Positions 19,601 through 29,517 of a DNA stretch of 64,000 nt are shown in pieces. Below the pieces are notes generated by a model. That model saw only the letters and a list, made by a program, of their open reading frames with translations. It was not told the DNA's origin and did not search any database. How positions within the stretch are numbered: the stretch's first letter is position 1; every line of letters begins with the position of its first letter. The DNA is from an uncultured Vampirovibrio sp. (GTDB lineage: Bacteria > Cyanobacteriota > Vampirovibrionia > Gastranaerophilales > Gastranaerophilaceae). Location of the stretch: the NCBI GenBank assembly GCA_910577635.1, contig CAJTNR010000005.1, forward strand, positions 27,502 through 91,501, read 5' to 3'. A program made the position numbers and the translations under genes.

Positions 19601-19941
19601 AAGTTTGGGCACTTGAAGCATATGGAGCAGCATATACCCTTCAAGAAATGCTGACAATTAAATCAGATGATGTTAATGGTCGTTCACGCGCTTATGAAGC
19701 AATAGTAAAAGGAGATAATATTCCTCGTCCAGGTATTCCTGAATCATTCAAGGTATTGGTTCGAGAACTTCAGAGCATTGGTTTAGATATTGCGGTATCT
19801 AAAAAAGGCGGTGAAGAAGTTGACTTAATGAGCGATACCGATGACTTAAGAAAATCCGCTCCTAAAAGAGTATTATCGGATATTGACTCAGAATTGCTTA
19901 ATATCGACTTTTTCGATACAAGCGCAAGTTTTAAAGACTAA
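16627..19941 (+). CDS. rpoB: DNA-directed RNA polymerase subunit beta
   Basis: The 1104-residue beta subunit has the normal bacterial order of conserved blocks, including the rifampicin-pocket region ([22 protein letters not shown], ending [10 protein letters not shown]), the [13 protein letters not shown] region, the HGNKG motif ([13 protein letters not shown]), and the C-terminal [24 protein letters not shown] block. It is shorter than the E. coli subunit, as in cyanobacteria, lacking the large lineage-specific insertions. It forms part of the catalytic pincer of RNA polymerase. It is not preceded by rplKAJL, the usual neighbours in many bacteria, but has its own promoter. rpoC1 follows after 30 nt with an AAGGAG site. 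Confidence 0.98.
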   Translation: [1104 protein letters not shown]

Positions 19942-19971
19942 TAGATTAAATTAAATTCAAAAGGAGAATAA

Positions 19972-21684
19972 ATGTCTACAAGTATTGATTATTTTGATTA
20001 TATAAGAATTTCTATAGCATCGCCTGAGAGAATTCTAAAATGGTCATACGGGGAAGTTACAAAACCCGAAACAATTAACTATAGAACACTGAAACCTGAG
20101 CGCGATGGTCTGTTTTGTGAAAAAATCTTTGGACCCACAAAGGATTGGGAATGTTTTTGCGGCAAATATAAAAGAGTTCGTCACAAAGGTATTATATGCG
20201 AACGCTGCGGTGTTGAAGTTACAGATTCTAAGGTAAGACGTCACAGAATGGGACATATCAAGCTGGCAGCTCCAGTGTCTCATATCTGGTTTTTAAAAGG
20301 AATTCCTTCTTATCTTGGTCTTTTATTGGATATGACGCTTAAGGACTTAGAGCAAATTATCTATTTCAATAACTACGTTGTAGTAGATGGTGCAGACAGT
20401 CCGTTTAAAAAATTCCAGCTTCTAACCGAAGAAGAATATGAAGATTTTATTCTTGAAAACGAAGAAACAAAGTTAAAAGTGGGAATTGGTGCCGAGGTAA
20501 TTAAAGAACTTTTGGCTGAAATTAACCTTGAAGAGCTGGCTAATGATATAAGAGTTGAATTGGACAATGCCGGTGGATCTGTACAAAAAAGAGCAAAGCT
20601 TATTAAAAGATTAAGACTTGTTGAAAGTTTGATTGAATCAGGGACAGAACCTACCTGGTTTGTAATGGATATATTGCCCGTAACTCCTCCTGATTTACGT
20701 CCAATGGTACAATTAGACGGCGGTCGTTTTGCAACATCTGATTTAAACGATTTATACAGACGTGTAATCAATAGAAACAATCGTCTTTTAAGATTATTAG
20801 AAATGGGCGCTCCTGAAATTATCGTAAGAAACGAAAAAAGAATGCTCCAAGAAGCGGTTGATGCTCTTATTGATAATGGCAGAAGAGGAAGAACGGTAGT
20901 AGGACCTAATTCAAGGCCATTAAAATCTTTATCTAATATTATTGAAGGTAAACAAGGTCGTTTTAGACAAAACTTATTGGGTAAACGTGTTGATTACTCT
21001 GGTCGTTCAGTTATTGTTGTCGGTCCGCAGCTGCAATTAAACCAATGCGGGTTGCCTAAAGAAATGGCTATAGAATTATTTAAACCATTCGTTGTAAATA
21101 AACTTATTGAGCGTGGTTTGGTGCAGAATATTAAATCTGCCAAGAAGAAAATAGAACGTTCAGAAGCTGTTGTATGGGATATTTTAGAAGAAGTGGTTGA
21201 TGGGCATCCTGTAATGTTGAACCGTGCTCCTACTCTTCATAGACTTGGTATCCAGGCATTTGAACCGGTATTAGTAGAAGGAAGAGCTATTCAACTTCAT
21301 CCTTTAGTTTGTACTGCCTTTAATGCCGATTTTGATGGTGACCAAATGGCTGTTCACGTGCCGCTTTCAATTGAAGCTCAAGCTGAAGCAAGAATGTTAA
21401 TGTTAGCTACTAATAACATATTAGCTCCTGCTACAGGTAAACCAATCATTACTCCAACCCAGGATATGGTACTTGGAATGTATTATCTTACAATAATCAA
21501 AAATCCTAATGCTAAAGTTAAGGGATATTTCCACGACTTTACAGATGTTATGGCAGCTCATGCAACTGGCGTTCTTGAGCTCCATGATAAAGTTATTGTT
21601 AGAGACGAAAACGGTCATAGAATTGAAACTACTCCTGGAAGAATTATCTTCAATGAAGCGGTTAGAAAATCAGTTCTAGCATAG
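19972..21684 (+). CDS. rpoC1: DNA-directed RNA polymerase subunit gamma (N-terminal part of beta')
   Basis: The 570-residue protein holds the N-terminal half of beta'. It has the zinc-binding CFCGKYKRVRHKGIICERCG cluster near residues 59-78, the clamp, and the catalytic NADFDGDQMAVH motif (about 448-459) whose three Asp bind the active-site magnesium. It ends shortly after the active site, at the place where cyanobacterial rpoC1 stops. The rest is encoded by rpoC2, 41 nt downstream, after an intervening stop and a new ribosome site (AGAGGTAAATAG). A split beta' at this point is a hallmark of Cyanobacteria and their Melainabacteria relatives. Confidence 0.97.
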   Translation: MSTSIDYFDYIRISIASPERILKWSYGEVTKPETINYRTLKPERDGLFCEKIFGPTKDWECFCGKYKRVRHKGIICERCGVEVTDSKVRRHRMGHIKLAAPVSHIWFLKGIPSYLGLLLDMTLKDLEQIIYFNNYVVVDGADSPFKKFQLLTEEEYEDFILENEETKLKVGIGAEVIKELLAEINLEELANDIRVELDNAGGSVQKRAKLIKRLRLVESLIESGTEPTWFVMDILPVTPPDLRPMVQLDGGRFATSDLNDLYRRVINRNNRLLRLLEMGAPEIIVRNEKRMLQEAVDALIDNGRRGRTVVGPNSRPLKSLSNIIEGKQGRFRQNLLGKRVDYSGRSVIVVGPQLQLNQCGLPKEMAIELFKPFVVNKLIERGLVQNIKSAKKKIERSEAVVWDILEEVVDGHPVMLNRAPTLHRLGIQAFEPVLVEGRAIQLHPLVCTAFNADFDGDQMAVHVPLSIEAQAEARMLMLATNNILAPATGKPIITPTQDMVLGMYYLTIIKNPNAKVKGYFHDFTDVMAAHATGVLELHDKVIVRDENGHRIETTPGRIIFNEAVRKSVLA

Positions 21685-21725
21685 TGAATAAGTTATAAAT
21701 TAAACAAAAAGAGGTAAATAGAATA

Positions 21726-24700
21726 ATGACTACAATAACTCCTGAAAACTCAAAGAAGAAAAAACATGTTGAGTTTATAAATAAGGTAATGAATAAAAAA
21801 GCTCTTAATCAGCTTCTTTCACAAGTTTATCTTGAATGGGGCGGAGCAAAAACAGCTGAACTTGCAAATAACTTAAAAAATTTGGGCTACAGATATGCAA
21901 CTAAATCAGGCACCACAATTTCAATTCATGATTTACAGGTGCCTAAAGAAAAAAATGAATTATTACAAGAAGCACAAGAAGAAATTGCTCGTTCTACAAG
22001 AAGATATCTAAAAGGTGAAATTACAGAAGTTGAAAGATATACAAAGGTAATTGACACCTGGAGTGAGACAACTGCCAAGCTAACTGAAAAAGTTGTTGAA
22101 GGATTCAATAGATTAAATCCTGTATATATGATGGCATTCTCAGGTGCAAGAGGTAATCTATCCCAGGTTTCACAGCTGGTTGGTATGCGTGGTCTTATGG
22201 CTGATGCGCAGGGTCAAATTATTGACTTGCCGATTAAATCTAACTTTAAGGAAGGTTTATCCTGTACTGAATATGTAATTTCAAGTTACGGGGCAAGAAA
22301 AGGTCTTGTTGATACAGCTCTAAAAACTGCTGACTCAGGATACTTAACAAGACGTCTTGTAGATGTTGCTCAGGATGTAATTATAAGAGAAGAAGACTGT
22401 CATACAGATAAGTATATTAACTTAACTGCAATTACTGATGGGGAAGATGTTATTGTTCCTCTGGAAGATAGATTATTGGGAAGAACTATTGCTCAGGATG
22501 TAGTTGATGAAAGCGGCAATGTTCTTGTTGCAAGAAACACTACTGTTGATAGAGACGACTTAGAGAAAATTAAATCTGTTAATTTGAAAGAAATTAAAGT
22601 TCGTTCTACTCTTACCTGCGAGCTTGAATATGGTATTTGTCAAAAATGTTATGGATGGTCAATGACAACTCAAAAACCTGTCGATATCGGCGAAGCAATC
22701 GGTATTATTGCCGCTCAATCAATTGGTGAACCCGGTACACAGCTTACAATGAGAACATTCCATACAGGCGGTGTATTTAAAGGTTCTGGTGTTACTCGTC
22801 AGGCAAAAGCTACAATTGATGGGGTTGTTAATACAGAAGTTAAAACAAGAGAACAAAGAACCCGTCATGGGGATGTTGTTAGAATTGCTATTAAAGAAGC
22901 TGATGTTGAAATTAAGGGTGATAAAGACAGCGAAAAAATCCACGTTCCAATGGGTGCTAAGGTGCTTTTAAATAAAGGCGATAAAGTAGCAGCCGGCGAT
23001 GCTATAGCTGAATTTGAGCCAGCAGGCAAAGGAGATGGCTCCCGTTTAACTGAAAAAGCTCTAAAGGATATTACCTCTGATATTTCAGGTGAAGTAGTAT
23101 TCCAGGATTTTGTTGCGGATGAGCGTAAAGACAGGCAGGGTAATATCTCAAGAATTGCAAACAGACAAGGTATTGTCTGGGTTTTAGGCGGAGATGTTTA
23201 TGCATTACCTGCAGGATCTAAGGTTTTAGTTGAAGATGGTCAAAAAATTAAAAAAGGCGAAAAATTAGCTGAAACATTGATAATCTCAGAACACGGCGGT
23301 GAAGTTCGTGTTGGTGATAGTCTTGAAATCAAAGAAGTCGATTTTGAAGGCAAAAAAATTAAAAAAATTGTTTCAGGTAAAGAGCTTACAATTGTTATTG
23401 CTTCAATTCAAGCTAAAAATGCAATATTTGAACAAACTAAAAAAGAACAACTCTGGACAGTTCCTGAAACTAATGAAAAATATATTGTTAAATCTCCTGT
23501 TGATACAACAGTTGAAAACGGCATGATAATAGCTGAACTTATTGATGAAACTTACAAAGTTGAGTCCTCCGGTGAAATCCGCTATAATGGCTTAGAGGTT
23601 GATGAAAATCAGGTTGTTATAACACCTGGACAGTTGATTTTTATTCCTGAGGAAATTCATCAAATATCAAAAGATGCAAGTTTAAAACTTGTTGAGTCAG
23701 GAACATATGTTGAAGCAGGGTGTGAAGTTGTTAAGGATATCTATACCCACATTGCAGGTATTGTTGAAATTAAAGAATTTAACGATATCATCCATGAAAT
23801 TGTAGTAAGACCTGGTGAACTTCATACACTTGATTCTATTAATGACTTAAAGGTTGGAGAAAACGAAGTAATTCCTGCAGGTACTGTTGTGGCAGGAAAA
23901 ATTAAGGCTAAAGTTGATTCAATCGTTACTATAATTGAAAATGAATCTGATTTGTTGGAGTTAGATGAGCTGGATGAAGAACTTGATGATACAATTGAAG
24001 ACGATAACATTGATTCAAAGCCTGTTCAAATACTAATTAGACCAATTCAAACGTTTGATATTGAACAAAGAGAAGTTTCGATTGACTTTAGTGCAACAGA
24101 TGATGCTATAAGTCTTGTTCCTATGACGCAGGTTCAATTTAAAGACGGAGCCCGCGTTAGAAATCTTGACGGAGCGATATTAACAAGAACATCTCTTGTA
24201 TTATCAATGTCAGGGTATATTTCACACTTAAAGGGTCTTGTAGAGCTTGACAATAAGGGTGATTTAAAGATTGTTGTATTGGAAACTTTAATTGTAAGAC
24301 GTGAACAGGAGGATTCTAACCGTGGTTTGTCTTCTACTCAAACTGAACTGTTAGTTAAAGATGGACAAGTAATAGATCCTAAAACCCCTGTTACAAAAAC
24401 AAGAGTTTTAGCTGTTAATGATTCAATTGCTTCAATCAACTCTAAAGATTCAGAATTAAGAAGGTTATTGCTTGTTTCTGATAACTATGAAGAAGTTGTT
24501 GCTATAACTTCTAAAGCTAAAGTTAAAGTTGGTGAATATGTAACAATTGATCAAGAGATTTCAGATAATGAAAAAACTCCATATTCAGGTAAGGTTGTAA
24601 AAGTAGATGCTAAAGGAGTTACAATAAGAGTAGGAAGACCTCATCTTATCTCTCCTGGTGCGCTATTACAGGTTGATAATTCAGCGTTAATATTACGTGG

Positions 24701-25571
24701 TGATTTACTTGCGACATTGGTATTTGAAAGACAAAAAACTGGAGATATCGTTCAAGGTTTGCCTCGTGTAGAAGAGCTGCTTGAAGCAAGAAAACCCAAG
24801 GATTCAGCAATTGCAGCTGAAGAAGACGGTGTTGCTGTAATTGAGTTTGAAGAAGATGTTCCAAGACTATATATTGAAAGCGAAAATGGAAGAACTGAAA
24901 TCAAATATCCAATTGAAGCAAACGTTATTGTTAATGATAAACAACAAATCAAAAAGGGCGATGCATTGACTTCAGGACCTATGAATCCTCATGATGTTAT
25001 CAGATTAAAAGGAGCTAATGCAGCTCAACAGTATCTTGTAGATGAAGTACAAAGGGTATATCGCTCTCAAGGTGTTGAAATTTCTGATAAACACGTGGAA
25101 GTTATTGTTAGACAAATGATTAAGAAAGTAAAAGTAATTGATTCAGGCACTACTAAGCTTTTACCTGGTGAATTGGTTGAACTTAAAGTAATCGAAGCAC
25201 AAAATGCTATAGCTAGAGAAAATAATGGTCAGGAAGCTACATATGAAGCATTGTTGCTTGGTATTACAAAAGCTTCTTTGAATACTGAATCATTTATTTC
25301 TGCAGCATCATTCCAAGAAACTACAAGAATACTTACAGAAGCTGCCGTTGAAGGTAAAAAAGACTTATTAAGAGGTCTTAAAGAAAACGTAATTATTGGT
25401 AGATTGATTCCCGCTGGAACCGGCTATTACCATTTAATTAATGCTTCTGAAGAAAAAGAAAAAGAAGCTCTAAAAAGAGCTCAGCAAAAACATCAAGCCA
25501 GAAAGCCTTCTGCTATATTGGAAGAAATAGAAGGTATGTTTGGTGTTGTTGATTCTGATATGCAGTTTTAA
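21726..25571 (+). CDS. rpoC2: DNA-directed RNA polymerase subunit beta' (C-terminal part)
   Basis: The 1281-residue protein completes beta'. The bridge-helix region (MMAFSGARGNLSQVSQLVGMRGLM) lies near 136-160. The second zinc site uses Cys residues around LTCELEYGICQKCYG (about 298-310). The trigger-loop first half QLTMRTFHTGGVF is near 340, and its continuation GLPRVEELLEARKP comes only near 1010. The roughly 670 residues between are beta-rich repeats matching the position and size of the cyanobacterial SI3 insertion. The subunit ends with KPSAILEEIEGMFG. It is the last gene of the operon, followed by a strong terminator. Confidence 0.97.
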   Translation: MTTITPENSKKKKHVEFINKVMNKKALNQLLSQVYLEWGGAKTAELANNLKNLGYRYATKSGTTISIHDLQVPKEKNELLQEAQEEIARSTRRYLKGEITEVERYTKVIDTWSETTAKLTEKVVEGFNRLNPVYMMAFSGARGNLSQVSQLVGMRGLMADAQGQIIDLPIKSNFKEGLSCTEYVISSYGARKGLVDTALKTADSGYLTRRLVDVAQDVIIREEDCHTDKYINLTAITDGEDVIVPLEDRLLGRTIAQDVVDESGNVLVARNTTVDRDDLEKIKSVNLKEIKVRSTLTCELEYGICQKCYGWSMTTQKPVDIGEAIGIIAAQSIGEPGTQLTMRTFHTGGVFKGSGVTRQAKATIDGVVNTEVKTREQRTRHGDVVRIAIKEADVEIKGDKDSEKIHVPMGAKVLLNKGDKVAAGDAIAEFEPAGKGDGSRLTEKALKDITSDISGEVVFQDFVADERKDRQGNISRIANRQGIVWVLGGDVYALPAGSKVLVEDGQKIKKGEKLAETLIISEHGGEVRVGDSLEIKEVDFEGKKIKKIVSGKELTIVIASIQAKNAIFEQTKKEQLWTVPETNEKYIVKSPVDTTVENGMIIAELIDETYKVESSGEIRYNGLEVDENQVVITPGQLIFIPEEIHQISKDASLKLVESGTYVEAGCEVVKDIYTHIAGIVEIKEFNDIIHEIVVRPGELHTLDSINDLKVGENEVIPAGTVVAGKIKAKVDSIVTIIENESDLLELDELDEELDDTIEDDNIDSKPVQILIRPIQTFDIEQREVSIDFSATDDAISLVPMTQVQFKDGARVRNLDGAILTRTSLVLSMSGYISHLKGLVELDNKGDLKIVVLETLIVRREQEDSNRGLSSTQTELLVKDGQVIDPKTPVTKTRVLAVNDSIASINSKDSELRRLLLVSDNYEEVVAITSKAKVKVGEYVTIDQEISDNEKTPYSGKVVKVDAKGVTIRVGRPHLISPGALLQVDNSALILRGDLLATLVFERQKTGDIVQGLPRVEELLEARKPKDSAIAAEEDGVAVIEFEEDVPRLYIESENGRTEIKYPIEANVIVNDKQQIKKGDALTSGPMNPHDVIRLKGANAAQQYLVDEVQRVYRSQGVEISDKHVEVIVRQMIKKVKVIDSGTTKLLPGELVELKVIEAQNAIARENNGQEATYEALLLGITKASLNTESFISAASFQETTRILTEAAVEGKKDLLRGLKENVIIGRLIPAGTGYYHLINASEEKEKEALKRAQQKHQARKPSAILEEIEGMFGVVDSDMQF

Positions 25572-25579
25572 TCAGACAT

Positions 25580-25614
25580 AAAAGGTAACTTCTTTATGAA
25601 GTTACCTTTTATTT
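25580..25614 (+). terminator. Intrinsic terminator of the rpo operon
   Basis: There is a perfect 13-bp stem (25580-25592 with 25598-25610), a TTTAT loop and a T-rich tail directly after the rpoC2 stop codon. Confidence 0.92.
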
Positions 25615-25663
25615 ATTATAAAGTAAAAGTGGGAATAATCAGCATAGCTGTCTTATTTGAAGT

Positions 25664-28060
25664 ATGTATAATAACATAAAACAGATAAACAAAAAAGAAT
25701 TAAAGGATGGAAGTCTTCTTAAACAATATTTTCTTTTCAAAGAAAAAAATCTTGATTCTATCCTGTTGTTTCAAATCGGAGGGTTTTTTGAAACTCTCTT
25801 TCAGGATGCAAAACTTTTTTCGGAAATTACTGGTGTAAGTTTAGGCTCAAGAACTTTTAAAAGCTTTGGTGAAGTTTTACAAGCAGGTGTACCAATTGCT
25901 TCTGTTGATTTTTATATTAAAAAACTTCTTAATGAAGACTTAAAAGTTTGTCTTTGTATTCAATCTGATAAAGATGATAAAAGTGACGAAAATGGTGAAA
26001 ATGCAGAAAAAAGTGAGATACAAACTACTGGTGCAAGAAAAAATAAAGAAGAAAAAAAATGTTTACCAAGAAAATTAATAAGAAAATATACAAAGGGCAC
26101 TATAATCGAGAACGAATTTTTAGATAGTTCCGAAAATAATTATATTCTTGCTGTTTTTGCTGCTGATGATTTATTCTATCTTGCCTATTCTGATGTTTCA
26201 ACAGGACAATTTTATAAAACAAAAGGGAATTTTGAATCAATAATACACGAGATTAAAAAAATTGCTCCTAATGAACTTTTAATACCTGATACTCAAAAAG
26301 GTATTTTTATTGATTTGTCAAATGAATTTAATACAACTTATCTTAAAGAAAAAAAATTTAAAGATGGTGTTGATTCTGTAATTTTAAAGTATTGCAAGTA
26401 TACTCAAAAAGATTTTTTGCCAAAGTTTGATAAAATTATCGAATATAATATTGATTCTTATCTTGCAATGGATGAAATTACAAGAAGAAGCCTTGAATTG
26501 ACAAGAACAAGAAGGCTCCTAAAGAAAAAAGGGAGTATTCTTTGGTTTTTGAATTACACTAAAACACCAATGGGCACCCGTTTATTAAAAAAATATTTAA
26601 ATGAACCGCTTCTTAATCTTAATGAGATATTAAGAAGACAACAGGCAGTTGAAGAGTTGATTGTTAATGAAAAACTTGTGTCGAAATTTGAACAGGTTCT
26701 TGAAAATTTTTGCGATTTATCAAGAATGTGTGCAAAAATTTCTAATTCAACAATCTATCCCAAAGACTTATTTCAGCTTGTCAAGAATTCTAAAAGTTTA
26801 GATGATTTATACAAACTCTGTGAACAGCTTAAATCAGATTTATTGAAAGTCGATAAAACAAAACTTACAAAAACTCTTCAGCTTTCTAATATTATTAAGA
26901 ATGCATTAAGTGAAGAATCATCCAATGAAATAAAAAGCGGCGGAGTCATTAATAACGGTTTTAATAGCGAGCTTGATTATTACAGAGACTTATTGGATAA
27001 AGTTTATAAGAATATTGATAAATATCAAGCATATGAAAAACGCAGGCTGTCAATTGAAAAATTAAAGATTTCCCAATCAACAGCTCTTGGCTACTATATT
27101 GAGATTCCTCATCTTAAGCGCCATAGTATTCCAAATGATTATTTTCGAAAACAAGAACTAACAAATTGCATTAGATATACAACTGAAAAGCTAAAGAAAA
27201 TGGAAGATGAAATCTGCAGTCTTACTTTTAAAATTAATCACCTTGAATATGAGCTTTATTGTGAAGTCAGAAAAATAGCTTCTAAATTTACAGAAACAAT
27301 TAGAAGTTTAGCTAAAGATATTGCAAGAATTGATGTTCTTGTATCTTATTCTAAGTGTGCAATTGTTAATCGTTTAACAAAACCAAAGTTTATTCAAGAG
27401 GGAATATTCATTAAAGACGGATTCCATCCCAGTTTAATAAAATTAAAAAATGATATTGTACCTAATGATACCATTCTTAATGACGGCACAATGATTGTAT
27501 TGACAGGCGCCAATATGAGCGGTAAATCAACATATTTAAAATACAATGCTATTATTTGTTTGTTATCGCAAATTGGCTCTTATATACCCGCAAATGCTGC
27601 TGACCTGCCAATTGTAGATAAACTTTTTATAAGACAAGGTTCAACAGATGATATAATAAACAATAATTCAAGTTTTATGGTTGAAATGAATGATTTAAAA
27701 TTTATTTTAGACAATGCAACTAACTCTTCTTTTGTATTGTTAGATGAACCTGCTAAAAGTACAAATGCAAAAGAAGGGGGAGCTATTGCAAGAGCATTTT
27801 GTGAGTATTTGCTCGATAATTTTAAAGCAAAAATTATAATTGCAACTCACAACACTGAACTTACAAAACTTGAACAAAACTATCCCAATCGTGTGTATAA
27901 CTACGTTATTGGAAATGCAAATGAGGTTTTAAGTTCAATTAATGATAGAAAAGTTAAAAGAGGGGTGATTTCAACCAGTCTTGCTATTAATACGGCAATT
28001 CTTGCAAATTTGCCAAGAGAAATTATAAAACGCGCTAAAAAATATATTGCAAAAAACTAG
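25664..28060 (+). CDS. mutS: DNA mismatch repair protein MutS
   Basis: The 798-residue MutS1-type protein has an N-terminal mismatch-recognition domain with the Phe-x-Glu motif in GGFFETLFQDAK (about 42-53). Connector and lever domains follow, with TRRSLELTRT near 275. The C-terminal ABC-type ATPase has Walker A TGANMSGKST (about 615-624), the FMVEMNDL signature and Walker B FVLLDEPAKST. It scans DNA for mispairs and recruits MutL. The Walker A reads TGANM rather than the usual TGPNM. A Lys/Glu/Asp-rich loop (about 105-135) is longer than usual. No Shine-Dalgarno precedes the ATG. It ends 1 bp from the convergent manC. Confidence 0.9.
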   Translation: MYNNIKQINKKELKDGSLLKQYFLFKEKNLDSILLFQIGGFFETLFQDAKLFSEITGVSLGSRTFKSFGEVLQAGVPIASVDFYIKKLLNEDLKVCLCIQSDKDDKSDENGENAEKSEIQTTGARKNKEEKKCLPRKLIRKYTKGTIIENEFLDSSENNYILAVFAADDLFYLAYSDVSTGQFYKTKGNFESIIHEIKKIAPNELLIPDTQKGIFIDLSNEFNTTYLKEKKFKDGVDSVILKYCKYTQKDFLPKFDKIIEYNIDSYLAMDEITRRSLELTRTRRLLKKKGSILWFLNYTKTPMGTRLLKKYLNEPLLNLNEILRRQQAVEELIVNEKLVSKFEQVLENFCDLSRMCAKISNSTIYPKDLFQLVKNSKSLDDLYKLCEQLKSDLLKVDKTKLTKTLQLSNIIKNALSEESSNEIKSGGVINNGFNSELDYYRDLLDKVYKNIDKYQAYEKRRLSIEKLKISQSTALGYYIEIPHLKRHSIPNDYFRKQELTNCIRYTTEKLKKMEDEICSLTFKINHLEYELYCEVRKIASKFTETIRSLAKDIARIDVLVSYSKCAIVNRLTKPKFIQEGIFIKDGFHPSLIKLKNDIVPNDTILNDGTMIVLTGANMSGKSTYLKYNAIICLLSQIGSYIPANAADLPIVDKLFIRQGSTDDIINNNSSFMVEMNDLKFILDNATNSSFVLLDEPAKSTNAKEGGAIARAFCEYLLDNFKAKIIIATHNTELTKLEQNYPNRVYNYVIGNANEVLSSINDRKVKRGVISTSLAINTAILANLPREIIKRAKKYIAKN

Positions 28061-28061
28061 C

Positions 28062-29450
28062 CTATTTTACCCGTCCGTAAATATCTTTATATCTTATAAT
28101 ATCTTCTTCAATGAGCTTATCTCCCTTTTGAACTTCGATAATTTTAAGCTCTGTATCATATGGATTAGCAAGGGAATGAATTGCTTTAACGGGAATATCA
28201 ATTGATGAACCAGCTTTTAGCATAAAAACTTTATCATCCAAAGTAACTCTTGCAATTCCTGATAAAACAACCCAATGTTCAGATCTGTGGTTATGAGATT
28301 GTAAGCTCAACTGTCCTTTTCTTGAAACAGATATCATTTTAGTTAAATACCCATCACCTTGATTAAGAACAGTATAGTACCCCCAGGGTCTATAGACCGT
28401 TGTATGGATTCTATGGGTATCGTTTTTGCTTTCTTTGAGTTTTTCAAATATTTTTTTTACTCCCTGAGTGTCGTTTTTATCACAAGCAAGTATTGCATCT
28501 GGAGTTTCTATTATAATTGTATCTTTTAATCCAATCCCTGCAACTAAACGAGAAGATGAGTAAAGCATTGAATTTTTACAATCCTGCTCAACAACATTGC
28601 CAATTTTAACATTATCATTTTCATCTTTTTTGTTGATTGAATAAACAGCATCCCAGGATCCAAGATCATTCCAATCTGATTCAAGATTAACCATTGCAAT
28701 ATTCTTTGCTCTTTCCATAACGGCATAATCAATTGAGATGCAGGGATATTTATTAAAAGTCATATAATCAATATCTTCTTGAAGTGCAAAATTGAATTTT
28801 TGTGTGATTTCATAAATTTCAGGCGTGTGTTCTTTTAGCGCAGCCATTAATGTTGATGCCCTGAAAATAAAAATTCCGCAATTCCAGTAATAATCAGGGT
28901 TTTGAAAGTATTCAAGAGCAGTTTTTGAATCCGGCTTTTCTTTAAAACATTCAACTTTATAGCCATTATCAAGTTTTTCTCCTGTTTTAATATAGCCAAA
29001 ACCAGTAGCTGCTTCATTTGGTTTTACGCCAAGTGTTACGATATAGTCTTCTTTAGCTAGTTTTGCAGCTTTTTCAATCGTTTGTCTAAACTTTAAGTCA
29101 TCTTCGATTAAATGATCCGAAGGAACTACTACGATAATGTCATCAACTCCGCAATCAAGAAGGAATTTAGTTGATATTGCTATTGCAGGAGCCGTATTTT
29201 TTGCCTCCGGTTCAGCTAGAATCCTAATATCGCGGTTATAGTTTCCAAGCTGCATTCTAACATCACTAAAATGTTTTGCATTGGTTATAGCAAGGATATT
29301 GTCGACATCCATGATGCCCATTAATCTTTCGTATGTTTTTTCCAAAAGACTTTTTTTGGAGTTAAGTTTAAGAAGTTGTTTAGGATACAGCTCGCGCGAC
29401 AGCGGCCAAAGTCTTGAACCTGATCCACCTGCTAAAATAATTCCATGCAT
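28062..29450 (-). CDS. manC: Mannose-1-phosphate guanylyltransferase / mannose-6-phosphate isomerase (bifunctional)
   Basis: The protein has about 462 residues. The N-terminal nucleotidyltransferase opens with GIILAGGSGSRLWPLSRE, including the pyrophosphorylase signature, and has FKEKP near 180. The C-terminal cupin (about 340-460) contains RPWGYYTVL, SLQSHNHRSEHWVVL and a PVKAIHSLAN metal-ligand strand, which is the type II isomerase domain. It makes GDP-mannose for surface polysaccharide. I start at the ATG at 29450, which has AAGGAG 9 nt upstream. A longer frame to 29501 would add 17 residues not seen in the family. It is downstream of rmlD on the same strand, 67 nt away. Confidence 0.92.
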   Translation of the reverse strand: MHGIILAGGSGSRLWPLSRELYPKQLLKLNSKKSLLEKTYERLMGIMDVDNILAITNAKHFSDVRMQLGNYNRDIRILAEPEAKNTAPAIAISTKFLLDCGVDDIIVVVPSDHLIEDDLKFRQTIEKAAKLAKEDYIVTLGVKPNEAATGFGYIKTGEKLDNGYKVECFKEKPDSKTALEYFQNPDYYWNCGIFIFRASTLMAALKEHTPEIYEITQKFNFALQEDIDYMTFNKYPCISIDYAVMERAKNIAMVNLESDWNDLGSWDAVYSINKKDENDNVKIGNVVEQDCKNSMLYSSSRLVAGIGLKDTIIIETPDAILACDKNDTQGVKKIFEKLKESKNDTHRIHTTVYRPWGYYTVLNQGDGYLTKMISVSRKGQLSLQSHNHRSEHWVVLSGIARVTLDDKVFMLKAGSSIDIPVKAIHSLANPYDTELKIIEVQKGDKLIEEDIIRYKDIYGRVK

Positions 29451-29517
29451 ATAATCATACTCCTTAAAACTATTTTTTTTATTATATAATAAAATTTTCA
29501 ATAGGGCTACATTAAAC

